The position numbers were made by a program, and so were the translations under genes. The notes beneath the pieces are model-generated. The model was not told where the DNA came from. It ran no database searches and saw only the letters and a program-made list of their open reading frames with translations. Positions 11,191 to 22,960 of a stretch of 64,000 bases of DNA are shown here, piece by piece. The stretch spans positions 12,948,001 to 13,012,000 of the forward strand of contig CM020507.1 in assembly GCA_009823395.1 (NCBI GenBank), in the 5' to 3' direction. The DNA comes from Thamnaconus septentrionalis (Eukaryota > Chordata > Actinopteri > Tetraodontiformes > Monacanthidae). The stretch's first letter is position 1, and every line of letters starts with the position of its first letter.

Positions 11191-11802
11191 AGAGTTATGA
11201 GGGACAGCTCAGCCCGTATCAACGCTGCTCGCAGCTTTAATTTTATGATGTATTTTGTATGTATTTTTTTACCTGTAATTTGAGAAGGTGAGCGGCAACA
11301 TTGGAGATGCATGGACGTAAAACCCTGAGCGTTACAGTGGCAATGCAACACAGTTGCAGTGCATGCGGCAGTTGTGAGTCTTCACACTCGTCGACACAAC
11401 TGTTTCGCACCTGCAGGCCAGCAGAAAGACTCGGTCGCCACCTCGGGGAGTCCTCTCCTGACAAGGTGCCGGCCAGGACATTTTTCCGTGCACCGATCGA
11501 CGGGCCTCCGCCTCCTCCAGCGGCGCCTCCGTGGCGGAGGTTAAGCTGTTCATGGCTCGTGGAGACGCTTGGCGCCCTCTCTCGCTCCGCCACGCTGCAC
11601 TCGCCCTCTGCTCGGCTGGCACACGTCGCCTTGGCAGAGGTTTGTGCGATAACTCCTGCTCACCGGAGCTCTCGTCCTGCACACGATTGGAGCAGGTTAG
11701 AGCAACACTTGACTGTGTTGGCACCTCTAACTGCTGACACTTAGTAACCCCGCACCAACAGGCGCCTTCTGGGGCAAAATCTGCCACTGATCATGGAGTT
11801 TT
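11191..11802. other. GC-rich non-coding stretch
   Basis: From about 11390 to 11750 the sequence is GC-rich with many CpG. Overlapping open frames of about 150 codons occur on both strands (11301-11744 plus, 11332-11787 minus). Neither resembles a protein family I know. Frames open on both strands are expected in GC-rich DNA, so I do not call a gene. Confidence 0.5.
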
Positions 11803-11915
11803 TATATATACACACACACACACACACACACTCACACACGTGTTTGTGCATGCATGTCGGTGTGCATATATATGTTTATATGTGTATATATATGTGTGTG
11901 TGTAAGTGTGTAAAT
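11803..11915. repeat. Compound (TA)/(CA)/(TG) microsatellite
   Basis: A TATATA run passes into (CA)n at 11811-11839. After a short unique spacer comes alternating TA/TG sequence at about 11862-11915. Almost all of it alternates pyrimidine and purine. Confidence 0.93.
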
Positions 11916-12254
11916 GCTTTTTTGCAAGTGGATCACCATGAAGGAGGCTTTATAATTCGTTATTCCTCACTATTTGCACTCGTGTGAGCAATGAAAGGCA
12001 TTACTGTAAATCATACTTGTACTCTGGTTACCGAATCATCCTGTTCCTGTGCTTTTCCATAGTTGTAGTTCATTTCCTTTTTCTTATCTTTAGTTTAGTA
12101 TCATTTATTTTGAAGAAGTAAAAAAAAAAAGAAGCAAAAATGCAAACACTTATCACACTGTCGTGGAAAGACATAAAAGTAAAATGAGAAAACATGAAAA
12201 TTGAAAACAACACACACTTTTTTCCTTTGGATATCTTTCATACCTTTACCTCAA
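11916..12254. other. AT-rich non-coding, no feature seen
   Basis: AT-rich sequence with an A-run at 12121-12130. No coding or repeat signal. Confidence 0.65.
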
Positions 12255-12610
12255 CTTTGGCGCGCTGACAGCGACGGCGCACCACAAACCTTTGCTTGCT
12301 TGGAAAAGCTCAACTGATGAATCTGCGTCCGTGACCGACTGGAAACTCCAGACGTGGTTGCTCAGCCAAAAATATAGAAACATCAACTGAGGGATGTTAA
12401 ACATCCGTGCAGCCAAGGCGCACAGCTGACTGACTGGCCCTTCAGGTCGCTGACCCAACTTGTGGGGGGCGGCCTGGCCTGGCCTGGCCCTCCTACAGGT
12501 CAGTGTGTAAATGGCACATTCCTGGCTGGCGATCAATAGCCCGGTGCTGCCAAGACGTCCTCTGCACCACTGAATGTCCTGCCGGCGGGTTGGCAGCTCT
12601 CTGCCTGCCA
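12255..12610. promoter_or_regulatory. Candidate conserved non-coding block
   Basis: Well-composed non-repetitive sequence including AAAAATATAGAAACATCAAC, GGTCGCTGACCCAACTTG and GGCGATCAATAGCCCGG. It contains a small GGCCT tandem at about 12473-12488. The open frames crossing it lack similarity to known proteins. Regulatory call by composition only. Confidence 0.27.
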
Positions 12611-13184
12611 CTCAGTGGTTTTAGCTCTGTTGCGTTGGAGGCGGTGTGGATGCACTGGAGGTCCCCATCAGGGTCGGCGCTCTTCTATTCTCTTTTGTTT
12701 GCTGCTTTGTCTCCGTCTCCGTGGCTCCATGTGCTTTCATCCTGTCCTCTCTCTGCGCTTCTGACCTGCTTTCTTTCACTTTCCCCTCTGTCCTGTCTCC
12801 CCCGTCTCTCTTGATTCCTCCCCCTCGCCGCTCCGTCGGTGCCGCCGATCGGTTGCCCTGTTTACTTGCTCCCACCCTCCTCCGCGCCGTTTCTTTTTTC
12901 TTTTCTTTTTGTTGTCTTGGGCGCACCGCTGACGTGCTTTTATCTTGGTGGGCTGACGGAGACAGACGCACACAGGGGGCACACGCGGACGCACAAAGAC
13001 ATTAGCGGAGGAGATGCATACACAAGTGCGCAAACACACACACAGAGAGACGCACGCACACGCACGTGCCCACATGCTGTCAGACTGTATGGCTTTTACC
13101 AGGAAAAATGCTGTTCTGGGGATGAGTCACTGTGTACACTGTGTTTTCTCTACCCTCCCTCTGTTGTGAGACAACAGCCCTTAG
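12611..13184. other. Pyrimidine-rich non-coding stretch
   Basis: Bases 12700-12930 are strongly C/T-rich, giving Ser/Pro/Leu frames on one strand and Arg/Glu/Lys frames on the other, including part of a 215-codon frame at 12839-13486. Imperfect CACA and ACGCAC repeats follow at 12960-13075. This looks like low-complexity DNA and not a gene. Confidence 0.6.
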
Positions 13185-13490
13185 AAGCGAGAACCATGGC
13201 AACAGCCTCCGCAGCGCCGACAATGAGATCTCGGTCACATGACATCACAACGGGTGCCGTTGCTGGGACTTTCAGATGCGGCGAGGCCGCCGTCAGACAG
13301 GCACTCTGGAGCGCGAGGAGACAACGTCCAGTGTTGCTTTGCAACCTTTTGTGTGCGCTCTATTCAGGCGGCACGTCCGCCTGTCCATCCATCCATCCCT
13401 CCTCCGTCTGTCTGCTGGGGAGAGCGGCCGCCTCCGCCATTAATAAATCTAATATGGGACTCGGCTTGAAGATGAAAGAGATGTGATAGC
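13185..13490. promoter_or_regulatory. Candidate conserved non-coding block, CpG-rich
   Basis: It contains CCATGGCAACAGCC, CATGACATCACAACGGG and GCGGCCGC, followed by CCGCCATTAATAAATC. A short CCATCC repeat at about 13383-13397 interrupts it. RFX-like (GGCAAC) and homeodomain-like cores beside CpG suggest regulation. This is inference only. Confidence 0.25.
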
Positions 13491-14207
13491 CAAGCTCCCA
13501 AGGAAATCTTTTAATCTTTAATCAAAAAGTGAGTTTGATTTTCAGGGAAGGCCTTGTGACGTCTTTGGGTTGTTGTTTTTTTGCCAGTTTGTTTTGTGCC
13601 TTTTGGGCTGTCGCATAAGAAGAGGTGAGGTGGCAAAGTGCTGTTGTGTACCTTTCCAGTTACGTTATGTTGTTGTCACCAGGACGGAACCCCCCATCCT
13701 TTAAAATTCACAATTCATAAGTAACTCTGGGTTTGAGGTGAATTTTAAGATGAAGTTTTGCAAACATGCCCTTTACTCTCTGAGGCACACGCACACACAC
13801 GCACGCACACTTGCGAACAAAGAAAACACATTCACCTGAACACTGCAAAGGGTCTTTTAATTATGCATTATCTCTAAACTTTCCAGCGTTCGGGGGGGAA
13901 AGTACTTTCTCCAACTCTGCTCATAAAACGCAGAACATCCCGGAGATGTTTAGTGGACCAAAGGCCAATTTCACAGCGGAACTGCTGAACCAAGGGAAAG
14001 CTGTTTATTTCTCTTCAGTCAGTGTCCATCCCTCACTCTCCAGTGTTATGGCCTGGCTGCTCCCTCTTTGTAGCACTGCACTCGAACGTTTCACTGGTAA
14101 ACCTCAAACAGACCCAGTCACTGTTATAGACATGCAACAATTTATCTATTCATTATGCTCCTTGTTTTCTCCTGTATTCATCAGTGAAAATGACTGCAGA
14201 GACAGTC

Positions 14208-14209
<2 letters not shown>
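13491..14209. other. Non-coding, no gene seen
   Basis: Unique sequence with a degenerate CACACGCA repeat at 13785-13810. The 154-codon frame at 13811-14275 runs into the TG repeat and shows no known domain. Confidence 0.6.

Positions 14210-14239
<30 letters not shown>
14210..14239. repeat. (TG)n microsatellite
   Basis: A perfect TG run of about 15 units. Confidence 0.97.
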
Positions 14240-14240
<1 letters not shown>

Positions 14241-14954
14241 TCTTGAGACTGAAACAAGCAGTTTTGCCTTGCTAACGGTCCTCCTCTGTTGCCCAAAGTG
14301 ATAATAACACAAACAGAACAATCTAACTGTGACCACTGCATTAATAATTGACTAATATCATTTAACTAAAAAACAGTTGCAGCATATTAAAGGGGGAGAG
14401 AGAGCACTGTTGAGAAACTTTGAAGCTGGTGGTTTAACAGAGGTGGCCCAACAACATGTGACATAAGGCCACGTCTCCACAGGTGGAGCAGATTGTGTTT
14501 TGAAAGCATGTTGGCGGTAATCCAGCCAATATTTTCCAAAGGAACACGTCCAATAATGACAGTGAGCAGGGCACCAGGACATGGCAACGGCCAGACGGCG
14601 AAGAATCATCACAACAGGTAACTGTTGCCAGCAGAAACCACCGCCGGTGCCTGAGACTCTGAAGAGATGCCTATGACCATCTTAGTCCAAGACTCATCTT
14701 TTTGAAACCACCTCATTAGCTAAAGGAATTCCTTTTGGCTTTTTCCCCCCAGGGCCACGCCACAGTGAATTGAGTCCCGGCAGTTCTCTCATGTCTTTCT
14801 AACACAATTTGATTTTGGTATGACTGACTGGGGATGTAACCCAGGAGCCCCAGTCTCAAGGCAGACACTCTCTCAGAAGGCCTCGAGAGTCATTCGTATT
14901 TTAAAGGAGAGCTGAATCAATATTTCGTTCACATTATTATCTCGTCTCCTTTTC
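14240..14954. other. Non-coding, possible undefined repeat
   Basis: Bases 14390-14640 have the uneven, gapped look of an old insertion, and short open frames occur on the minus strand, but I could not assign them to a family. Bases 14828-14880 (GGGGATGTAACCCAGGAG) resemble the ends of some short fish repeats. Nothing firmer. Confidence 0.4.
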
Positions 14955-15030
14955 GATTACCGCTTCTCCTTCGCTCAGGGGCACCAGTGGTGCTGGAGCC
15001 TAGTCCAGCGCCTTCGGGGGCGAAGGTGGA
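14955..15030 (+). repeat. Interspersed repeat, family R1 copy 2 (fragment)
   Basis: GATTACCGCTTCTCC followed by GGTGCTGGAGCCTAGTCCAG and GGGGGCGAAGGTGG corresponds to the 5' part of the repeat at 7853, cut off after about 75 bases. Confidence 0.65.
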
Positions 15031-15477
15031 GCTACTCCAGTTGCCGTGGTAACAGCAGTGACACGATGTGTTCTTGGTACCACATACAGTTACCAGCTAG
15101 TTTGTTCCAGAAAGTGATTGCCGTTGTTGCTTCACGCACAGCTACGTCTCCTTTCTTATCCATTCGCTTTCTAATCCCGGACGTCCTGGGCAGCTTCCTC
15201 TCCTGGGGAACACAAGGGGGTCCATGCACGGCAGACATTCACAAACATCAAAAAGCTGCAGCACCCTGCTAAGATACACAGGTGGAACGGCGCAAGAGGC
15301 GGGATCCCCATGGGAACATTCATCCAGAGGCATGACCGCCACGCAGTAGGCTGTAGCTACGGAGCAGTAGATGGGCCTGTTAGATGGTGGATTCAATTTG
15401 GTGAAGAGGTTTCCTCCACAAGAATAACATAAAGGGAAAGTGGGAGAGACGCGCTATTTTTTTTTCATGGCGGCAGG
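15031..15477. other. Non-coding, no feature seen
   Basis: Unique sequence without recognisable coding frame or repeat; a T-run of 8 lies near 15459. Confidence 0.6.
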
Positions 15478-15960
15478 TGTGCACTCAAACTGCAATGATA
15501 TGGGCTGATTTAAGATTTTTATATTGGTAAAAGCTTCATATATTGCCCATAAATACATAATAAAATAAATACATAATAAATGTGTATACTTGCAGTACAA
15601 TAAAAGTAATTTGGTCTTCCTACCCATGGATTGGTTCTTATTTATTTATAAAAACAAACAAACAAACAAACATATATATAGCATGGGTCTTGCTCTCGGT
15701 TAGCTGCAATCTTGCACTGCCATATTAGTAAGGAAGCCTGGTGTGGACAATCCAGCCCGCGTGACAATGTTTTTCGTATTTAGGTCCTTAAATAAACCAA
15801 CGAAGAAGAAGGTGGACGAGGTATCCAGGTTTGTGCACAGGCCATTGTAGTTCACTGGCAAGCTCGGGAGAGGGAGAGGAATTGAAAGACCGTTGCAATG
15901 TAAAATGGAACCACTTGATGTCGCTGTTTCCTCACAAACTCTCCAAATATTACACACTAA
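15478..15960 (+). mobile_element. Short inverted-repeat element, family M1 copy 1
   Basis: Side by side with 42434-42887, the two share many segments in the same order: TTTTTATATTGGTA-AAGCTTCATA, GCCCATAAATACAT, ACAATAAA-GTAATTTGGT, GGTCTTGCTC, GTTAGCTGC, GTGTGGACAAT, TAGTTCACTG, GGGAGAGGGAG and TCTCCAAATATTACACACT. The right end is well kept while the left inverted repeat is badly decayed. No coding capacity. I read it as a non-autonomous DNA transposon of a teleost family. The superfamily is uncertain. Confidence 0.82.
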
Positions 15961-16529
15961 CCTTTAAAACAGAATATGTTACCGCTGGATGTCTGGCGGC
16001 AGAGCTAAAGTGACAGTTTTTTCATTGTCTGTATAAGATTATGATTTTTTTAATCCAACATTTCTTTCACAAGAGTATAATCAGCTACGGCAAATATGCA
16101 CATCAAATAGTCTCTCTTTACCGGACGTGTATGAGATGTGTCGCTTTGACGGCTTTCGCCTGAAAGAAATTGCGTTCTTTTTTTTTCCAAGTCTTTCCAC
16201 CTATAGAACTCTGAAACGCCTGACAGCTCGGCTCAGCCATCGTCAGGAATGCGTCTGCGCACGCGAGACAAAAGGAAGAAACGAACAAGGGGCGAACGCA
16301 AAAGAAAGAGCGCTCGCCTGGGGCCGCTCTCGTCAAGAGAATATTTATTGAATGTAACAAGGAAGCTCCTCGAACGTGCGCACTCAGACTGACACAAGAC
16401 CCGACTCAACAGATGATTAGTGGAACACAAATTTAGCGTAATGACTGTGCGGTGGGATGAGCGCCGGGAGTGGGGGTGGGAGTGGAGTTGAGGAGGGGGC
16501 GGGGTGGTAGCTGAGGGCCGAGGGGTGTT
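15961..16529. other. Non-coding, no gene seen
   Basis: Unique sequence. The last part (about 16455-16525) is G-rich with several GGGG and GGAGG runs. No coding signal. Confidence 0.6.
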
Positions 16530-16630
16530 TGAGGAGATAATGGAGGAGACCCCCGCTAATAAGCTGACAGATATGACTTTTCATGCTCTGTCAGGTGTTG
16601 AGATAATTACAAGGCAGCAGGTGGAACTAA
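16530..16630. promoter_or_regulatory. Candidate conserved enhancer-like block
   Basis: A compact stretch with GCTAATAAGCTGACAGATAT, CATGCTCTGTCAGGTGTTGA and GATAATTACAAGGCAGCAGG. It contains TGACAG (MEIS/TGIF-like) cores in both orientations and an E-box-like CAGGTG. Not repetitive and not coding. Functional reading is inference. Confidence 0.32.
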
Positions 16631-16779
16631 GCACTGTCACACTTAGACCGCTGAAGTGTCCTTGAGCAAGATGCTCAGTTTCCACCACGAGCATCGGAGG
16701 TGCTTTGCTTTGCCTTGCTGCGGGACCTTACCGCTACATGCACGAAAAAATAAATGAAAAAAAAAAAATTGTTGTGAAC

Positions 16780-17110
16780 GAACGGCCGAACGGGTCCCTC
16801 TGCTGGCGATGGCGCCTCCCTTTACGCGACCGCGGCGCATCCTAATGAGAGCGGATCCTGCGGCGAAGCCAGTGTAAACAGTTTGCTCCCCACATTGGAA
16901 AAACGCCGCAAACGCACACTTAAGAGAATTAGCCAGTTGAAAGAGTTTCCCCTCCTGCTGGGGGTGGGGAGGGGGATACATTGTGCGCCAGCGAGATCCC
17001 CTCTGCGCCTTTAGTGTTCATTAAAACACTACATTAACCAGCTGTAAGAACCTTTTTGCGGGCGGTAATTTACCTTTGATGCTACCAGTCTGACTTGTAA
17101 TTACCAAGAA
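16780..17110. promoter_or_regulatory. Candidate conserved non-coding block
   Basis: CpG-rich start (GGCGATGGCGCC, GACCGCGGCGCATCC) followed by CCTAATGAGAGCGGATCC, AGAGAATTAGCCAGTTG and GGGCGGTAATTTACC. A G-rich interruption lies at 16956-16975. No repeat or coding signal; called by composition. Confidence 0.27.
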
Positions 17111-17439
17111 GTGTCCAAATTCTTCCACCGGCGAAACGGGTCCAGGGGCCAGTGGCGCTGCTCGGGGCAATTAAAGTCGGACTTTGTAATGTACTGTTCT
17201 TTAATTTATAGAAAATTAATGTTTTCTGTTTTTTTTCTCCCCCCTCAGCCTCACGCAAAAGTTGGCGAAAAATCAGCTTTTGATCCGGTTCCACAGAAAA
17301 GGGTCGCTTTGGGTTTGTGATTTGTGTTTCTGTGCACCAGGACGACGGGGAGAGCAAAATATTCTGACTTTCCCAGTTTCATGGTTGCCAGCGTCTCATT
17401 TTTTTGCTTCCCAATAAATATGGAGAAGCTCCCATATCT
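17111..17439. other. Non-coding, no feature seen
   Basis: Unique sequence with a T-run at about 17228-17235. Open frames are short and unrelated to known proteins. Confidence 0.6.
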
Positions 17440-17740
17440 GCCCTCCACTCAGGGCTCATGCACCCTGTAAGCCAGCCACTACCCCCAGCCATCCTTGCTG
17501 CCACTTGATTCATAACCCGTGCCCGGCCTTTGGATTCATTTAAAATGCTAAAAAGAGGCCAGAGCGGCCAAAAAGCGAGTGTGCGCCGACTCGCTCGTGG
17601 CCTGGAGAAACTTTCCAACATTGCAGAGATTGATACCGCGGGGCCAGTCTCCAGCACTCCTGCTCCCTTGTCACCTCTTCCCACCAAGCTGCAGCATTTA
17701 TCTCTGGGATGGGCGTAAAGGGCCTGAGTCCTATTTAATG
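17440..17740. promoter_or_regulatory. Candidate conserved non-coding block
   Basis: Even-composition sequence with TGGATTCATTTAAAATGC, AAGAGGCCAGAGCGGCC and CAGAGATTGATACCGCGG. It ends in CAGCATTTATCTCTGGGATG. It is not coding on either strand by any pattern I can see. Regulatory call is inference. Confidence 0.28.
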
Positions 17741-20112
17741 ATTCCCCCCCTTATCTGATACCCCTATAGGAGGATGAGGCTACTTGTGAACCAAAGTCAC
17801 AACGCTCAAACGAAAGAGTTCAATTAAAAAATCCTTTATCTTTTGAAGGGGGAAAGACTCAGGATAGGTTCTATTTTTTTTGCATATTTTTGGGGAGATT
17901 ATGCAAATTGTTACTAGACTGGCTCCAAATTTTTAAGCATGACCTTGTTCATACACAGCATATTGAAAGTCTATTGTGCAAGTCCCTAATCTGGACCTGA
18001 TTACACGTTACGCTGAGGGACACCTTTTAAATTTGAACCGTTTTACTCCTTTAATTACTATTTTCCCACCCAGGGTTGTCAGTAGAATTTCAAAACCTGA
18101 TGATGGTAATCAGGAAAATTCTCAACACTACATGCCATACCAGTGACACAGTGGAGAGGGAAAACAGTGTTAGGCTGTGTTGGCTGTGTCTTTAGAGAAA
18201 GTCAACTTCAATCTGGGACTTTTAGAGAAACAATTTTCTGAAAAATAATTGTTATCCTGTGAAATGAACCTTGGCTGTCACCAACACAACAGACAGGCAG
18301 GGCTGATTAATTTGTGCTACCTAACCTCCCCACAATTAACATTATAGGTTTTATAATTAGCCATAGCCGCTAGCTGAATGATAACTTCATGAATTTCTTT
18401 TGTGGCTGAGCAAGGTTTATGAAAACTATTTAATATTCAATTTTATTGCAATGGGGACCCACATCCTGTCCCTGTCCTTGTGAGACTTGAGTGTTGAAAA
18501 TAATCATTCGTATGTTTGGTTGCTGTGGTTTCCATTGGTTGCCATGGCTGACAAATACATTTTGCTCACCGCAAGTGGTGAGCTAATGCTCAAGTAATTT
18601 TTAAGATTGCAACCTTTGTCAGACCAGCTGAAAATGTAAAAGAATATTACTTTGCTGCAAAGTGCGACATAAAGCAACATAAATTTATTCCATACCTTAA
18701 GGAAGAGACATTAGTTTGTCCTCCCCAATTATCATCGTCTGCATGAATCGGCAAAAAAAATGCAGCTTAGCTTGATTGTGTTCTCCTCTATAGAATTGAA
18801 TTGCGTGTAATTGACTGTACACAAGGCAGAATGCTTGAAAGTTCAGTTTCTAAAGATGCAGAAAGGGGGGTCAATCTAACATTGGCTTCTAACGAAGTGT
18901 TCCTGTGTGTTAGCATTTGCAAACATAAGTAATATTTACGTCTCAGCGGCATGCCTGCTGTTTGACTGTCAGTAGAATGGCCAAAGTGCATATGAACCTG
19001 TTCAGCTCACTGTAGATGCAACCAAAGTGCAGGTGTGACACGGCAGCCAAAGCAGAGGCTTATCACATAATCCAAGCAGTGCAAGGAAAATCTAAAAGTC
19101 TTTTTTTCCCCCTTTGAGTAGCTTTTGCAAAGTCAGCGCTGCAGAGCACCTTTTACCCAGTGAGTGAGCTGTTGTCGAAGGCTTGAAGGTCAATCTGTGC
19201 TGCTCTTCAGCTACCAGCAACCGTCATACATCATTGCATCAATGCAGGGGCGGACTGCGTGTCTGGGCGGCGGTGATTCAGGGGCTTTTCTCACCCTCCC
19301 ACGACTAATGGGCTGCCGAGACATGTTACGGTCCTGTTCCGGAGCGATCGCAAACGGCGGTCTTGGGGGAAGACGACGAGGTGGCGGGCGTCACCCCAGT
19401 TTTTAACACGTGTTTGCGTGTTTCTCCAAGCGCGTTTGAACAGAAGCGGATCGCGGAAATAGAACAAAGCGGGGAGAACAAAGGCATGAAAAGGAATATG
19501 ACCTCGTGCAAATAACGCGTCCTTCCCGTCTTTGTCTCCTCATGCAGATGATGTCTATCCCTCCCTCCCTTTTTTATATAAATTTTCATCAACCCTGAGA
19601 CCGAGCGAACACATGACCCCGGATTATTGTCGGTCTCTTTTCTTTCTCTTGCTGTTGTCACGATCACTGCTGTTTTGTTTCCTCGCGTCGCCCCTCTTTC
19701 TTTTCTCTCCTTTATTTTCCTCGGCCCATTTGTGACGGTTCCCCACAGTGTCCTTCAGTTATGACTTATGGTTAAATGGCAATTACCCATTTAGACCTTA
19801 GAGTGGTGCAGTTTGAATCAATACACAAGCAAGCACACGCACAGACTGGCTTCATAGATCTCCTGGGTGCACAAGCACATTATTTGATAGTTAGTCCTTT
19901 CTCCACGTAGGGATTCTGAATGTGTGTGCGTCTGTGCGTGCGTGCAAGGGAGAGCGAGCGCATATGTTTGCATGATGGGAAAATATTGATTTACTTAAAT
20001 CAACCTGTCTGGATTATGATCGGGGTCTTTAGTCATTTTTCTTTTCATACATAGAAAATGAGCAGAGGGCAGGGAGGCTGAGAGCCACTGGAATAATGGC
20101 TTAATTGTCTGT

Positions 20113-20118
<6 letters not shown>
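17741..20118. other. Long non-coding stretch, no gene seen
   Basis: AT-rich unique sequence to about 19000. A GC-richer part follows at 19160-19470 and a pyrimidine-rich part at 19620-19730. Short GTGCGTGCGTGC-type repeats lie near 19930. No transposon family or coding frame recognised. Confidence 0.6.

Positions 20119-20167
<49 letters not shown>
20119..20167. repeat. (CT)n microsatellite
   Basis: A perfect CT run of about 24 units. On the minus strand it reads as Arg-Glu repeats, a spurious frame. A GGATGGATGG simple repeat lies nearby at 20309-20325. Confidence 0.98.
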
Positions 20168-20170
<3 letters not shown>

Positions 20171-22194
20171 CCTGACGTGGATTTTATCCACATTTGACTT
20201 CCTTCCTGTAGTTGTGTGTGAAAGTATGCTGGCTTCGGTTTTTGATCCAGCAACTTGGAAAATGGAGATCTCGCCTGGAGAGTCAGAGGATGTGCAGACA
20301 GATTCATGGAGGGATGGATGGATAAATAGATGGATTGAAACATGGATAGCTGGAGGGATGATACATGTGTGGGACTTTGGGTAAATGGACCAGCGCGAAA
20401 CGGTAAATTCCAACAAACTACAAACGATAAAAGCATGTCCAAGCAGTTTGTGTCATTTCCTGGATAGTTTATTCTCTTACCAATACTCACTTTACTACAG
20501 AATATAAACCCTCGCAGGTAAAGTCTTTGACAGATTACTGTGGGAATGGTTGGAAGTGCCTTCGCCGGCTGGCACACATGCATGTCACACTGCAAAATAT
20601 GGTTAGTAAATTTGATTATAATGAAATGGCCCTCTAATTTCTTCAGAGTAGTAAAAATCAATGAGCTGGTCGTTCCTGATTATATATGACCATGAGCATA
20701 TAGTTTCAGAACGAATGGGCTTCAACTGACGTAATTCTTGGCCGCCTTTATGTGCGAGTGTCCAGGATCCTGGAACGATATAGTCACATGACTTCTTTTG
20801 AATTATCGTTATGATTATTGTAATTGCGCCATGCCGAACAAAATCATTTCACTTGCTCGGCCCAACCGGTTTTTATTTCTGTCCAATCACGCTGTGATTT
20901 CTCACCATGCTACCATACATATACTCATACGAGCGCATCTGTGCTCTTTTCTAACGCTAAATTACTTTATCAAGGGTGCAGTACAATGCAGGACACTTAA
21001 CAAAGGAAGAGTTTCTTAAGATGCAGAAACAGGAATATAAATATATTAGCCTTAACTGTGTGTGTGTGTGTGTGTGTGTGTGTTTTAGACTTTATGCGTG
21101 TCTATTGCAGATTCCTCCCTAAAATCCCTGTAATATTTAAATACCATTCATGGAAAAATAAGTTTATCACCCTTCAGCAGGAGAACAACAAACTGCACAA
21201 CACTTTCATATTTTTTGTTCATCTGATCAAAAAATCTGATTACACTAAATTTGTTAAATGTACAGTGTACGTATATGTGTATGTATAGTAATGTTTAGGT
21301 TCTTTATCATTATGGTTCAGCTATACGTTTTTGTTTTTTGTGGTTAACCAACAGAACATGCACACATACAGTAAGTGCATACATCCTTTTACAGGCACAT
21401 CCAATTAAATTTATTGTTAAATCGTTCCTGATGGAAAATTTGATTAGCCTTGTGATGCGTTGTGAAAAGACGAACGCACACGCACTCTCGCACCAAATAT
21501 AGCCTTGTTTACTCCGAATTCCAGGAAGCTGATTAAAAAAGGGCTTTTATGGTGCCTGGGAAATCCAGCTCATTAGAAAAGCGCAATTTTGGTCAATCTG
21601 TGCAAAACAAAAGATTGTTCCTTTGTGCTGCTGCTGCCGCCGCCACTGCTGCTGCAGTTTCAATTGTCCGTTCATGTCGCCATATTTTCATCACAACATG
21701 GTCTGCTCTGCTAATGCAAAACTGGTGACCATGAAAATAAAAAAAAAAAACCCATTTTATGACTTTTGGTAAAATGAACATTTTTCTCTTCGATTCTCTT
21801 CACTTGCACTTACAGTGTCGTCATGAGTTCCAGCTGCCAAATTAGTTGGGACTGGACAGCCGGATGTGTGCATCAGTGATAAGGCTGTTTTTTTTTTCTT
21901 CTTCTTCTTTGTTTTGTTTTGTTTGCTTGCCTCTAAACACAACAGCGAACTAGATGGCCAAGTCATGGATTAGAAATTCCTTTCATCTGAGACGAAGCCC
22001 TGGTAGAACGAGAATGCAAGTCTTCACTTGGCACTGATAAAGCAGAATTCTGGATTACATGCACTATCACTTACACTGAAGGATATGTAAGGATTAGTCT
22101 AATTCTGCGCTGTAAAGATCTAGGCAACGGAGGATTTGCCCGTCAAGCCTAAGAAATACCAATACATGGCGGAGTACCGTTTGCAGACGAGGTG
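20168..22194. other. Non-coding with microsatellites
   Basis: This stretch holds a (TG)n run at 21057-21084, a GCTGCTGCTGCCGCCGCC trinucleotide patch at 21627-21655, an A-run at 21739-21750 and a TTC/TTTG patch at 21890-21925. The rest is AT-rich unique sequence with no coding evidence. Confidence 0.65.
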
Positions 22195-22960
22195 CTAATG
22201 TCGCGGTGCGCCAGCACGCTCTCAGAACCACCGAGCCTGCTGAACGTGCGCTTTTAACTTCTTATTCGCTATGTGCTGTTTTTTGTAATTTTAGCATCAC
22301 AGCTGCTGTGAGATGAATCACAGACACAGATCAAGGTCTTTAATTCCTTTAATCCCTCGACTGTGACTGATATTTACCGAAGATTTACCTCTTTGTAAAT
22401 CTCATTCTTACAGAATTACGCACTTTAATACAATATACTTGAGAAAAACTGCGGGTTCCGTAAGACATCCGCTGTAATACTGGGGTTTTGAGCGGGGTGT
22501 ATAAATAGAGACACGCGGGGTTCGCACGTTAAATTTGCCGCCGCGCTCACAGTGAAAGCCACGTCGGCGCAGCCGAGGCGAGGCCATCTGCCGAGGCCGT
22601 CTGCCAATCAAGCCGGCCTGGCTGCTACCTGAACTTTTGGTTGCGTAGGTCAAACGGCGCACTTGTCGGGCCGCTAAACGCGCCGTCGCTCACGCACGTC
22701 AGTCAAAAGGCTTCCTGCCCCGCAGTCAGTGGCTGCAGAACATCAAACGGCTGGAGCCGCTCGCTGGCTGCCTAGCGTGAATGCTCTATGAACAGAGTAA
22801 TGCGATTAGAGTAGACTGTGTGATATTTCAATCGGTTAGCACCCTGCAGCCAGATGGGAGGCATGTTATGAATATGAAACGCTGCATAAGAGGGCTGCCG
22901 GAATTGACTGGCTATTGCACGGGGGAAGAAAACCTCGGACTGCTCGAGCGACACCAAAAC
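22195..22960. promoter_or_regulatory. Candidate conserved non-coding region
   Basis: Two patches stand out. Bases 22535-22700 are CpG-rich (GCCGCTAAACGCGCCGTCGC). Bases 22770-22920 hold GAGTAATGCGATTAGAGTAG, GGCATGTTATGAATATGAAA and GAGGGCTGCCGGAATTGAC. Neither is repetitive. The ATTA-type sites and ordered composition suggest a conserved regulatory region, but this is untested. Confidence 0.3.

Noticed and set aside
11301..11787. Overlapping frames of about 150 codons on opposite strands
   Set aside because: GC-rich DNA has few stop codons on either strand. Neither product resembles a known family.
12839..13486. 215-codon plus-strand frame
   Set aside because: It joins low-complexity pyrimidine and CACA DNA to a CpG-rich block. 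There is no known domain, and overlapping frames occur in other phases.
14390..14640. Possible further Tc1 relic
   Set aside because: Neither strand matches the transposase leader, helix-turn-helix or C-terminal words that identify the other relics.
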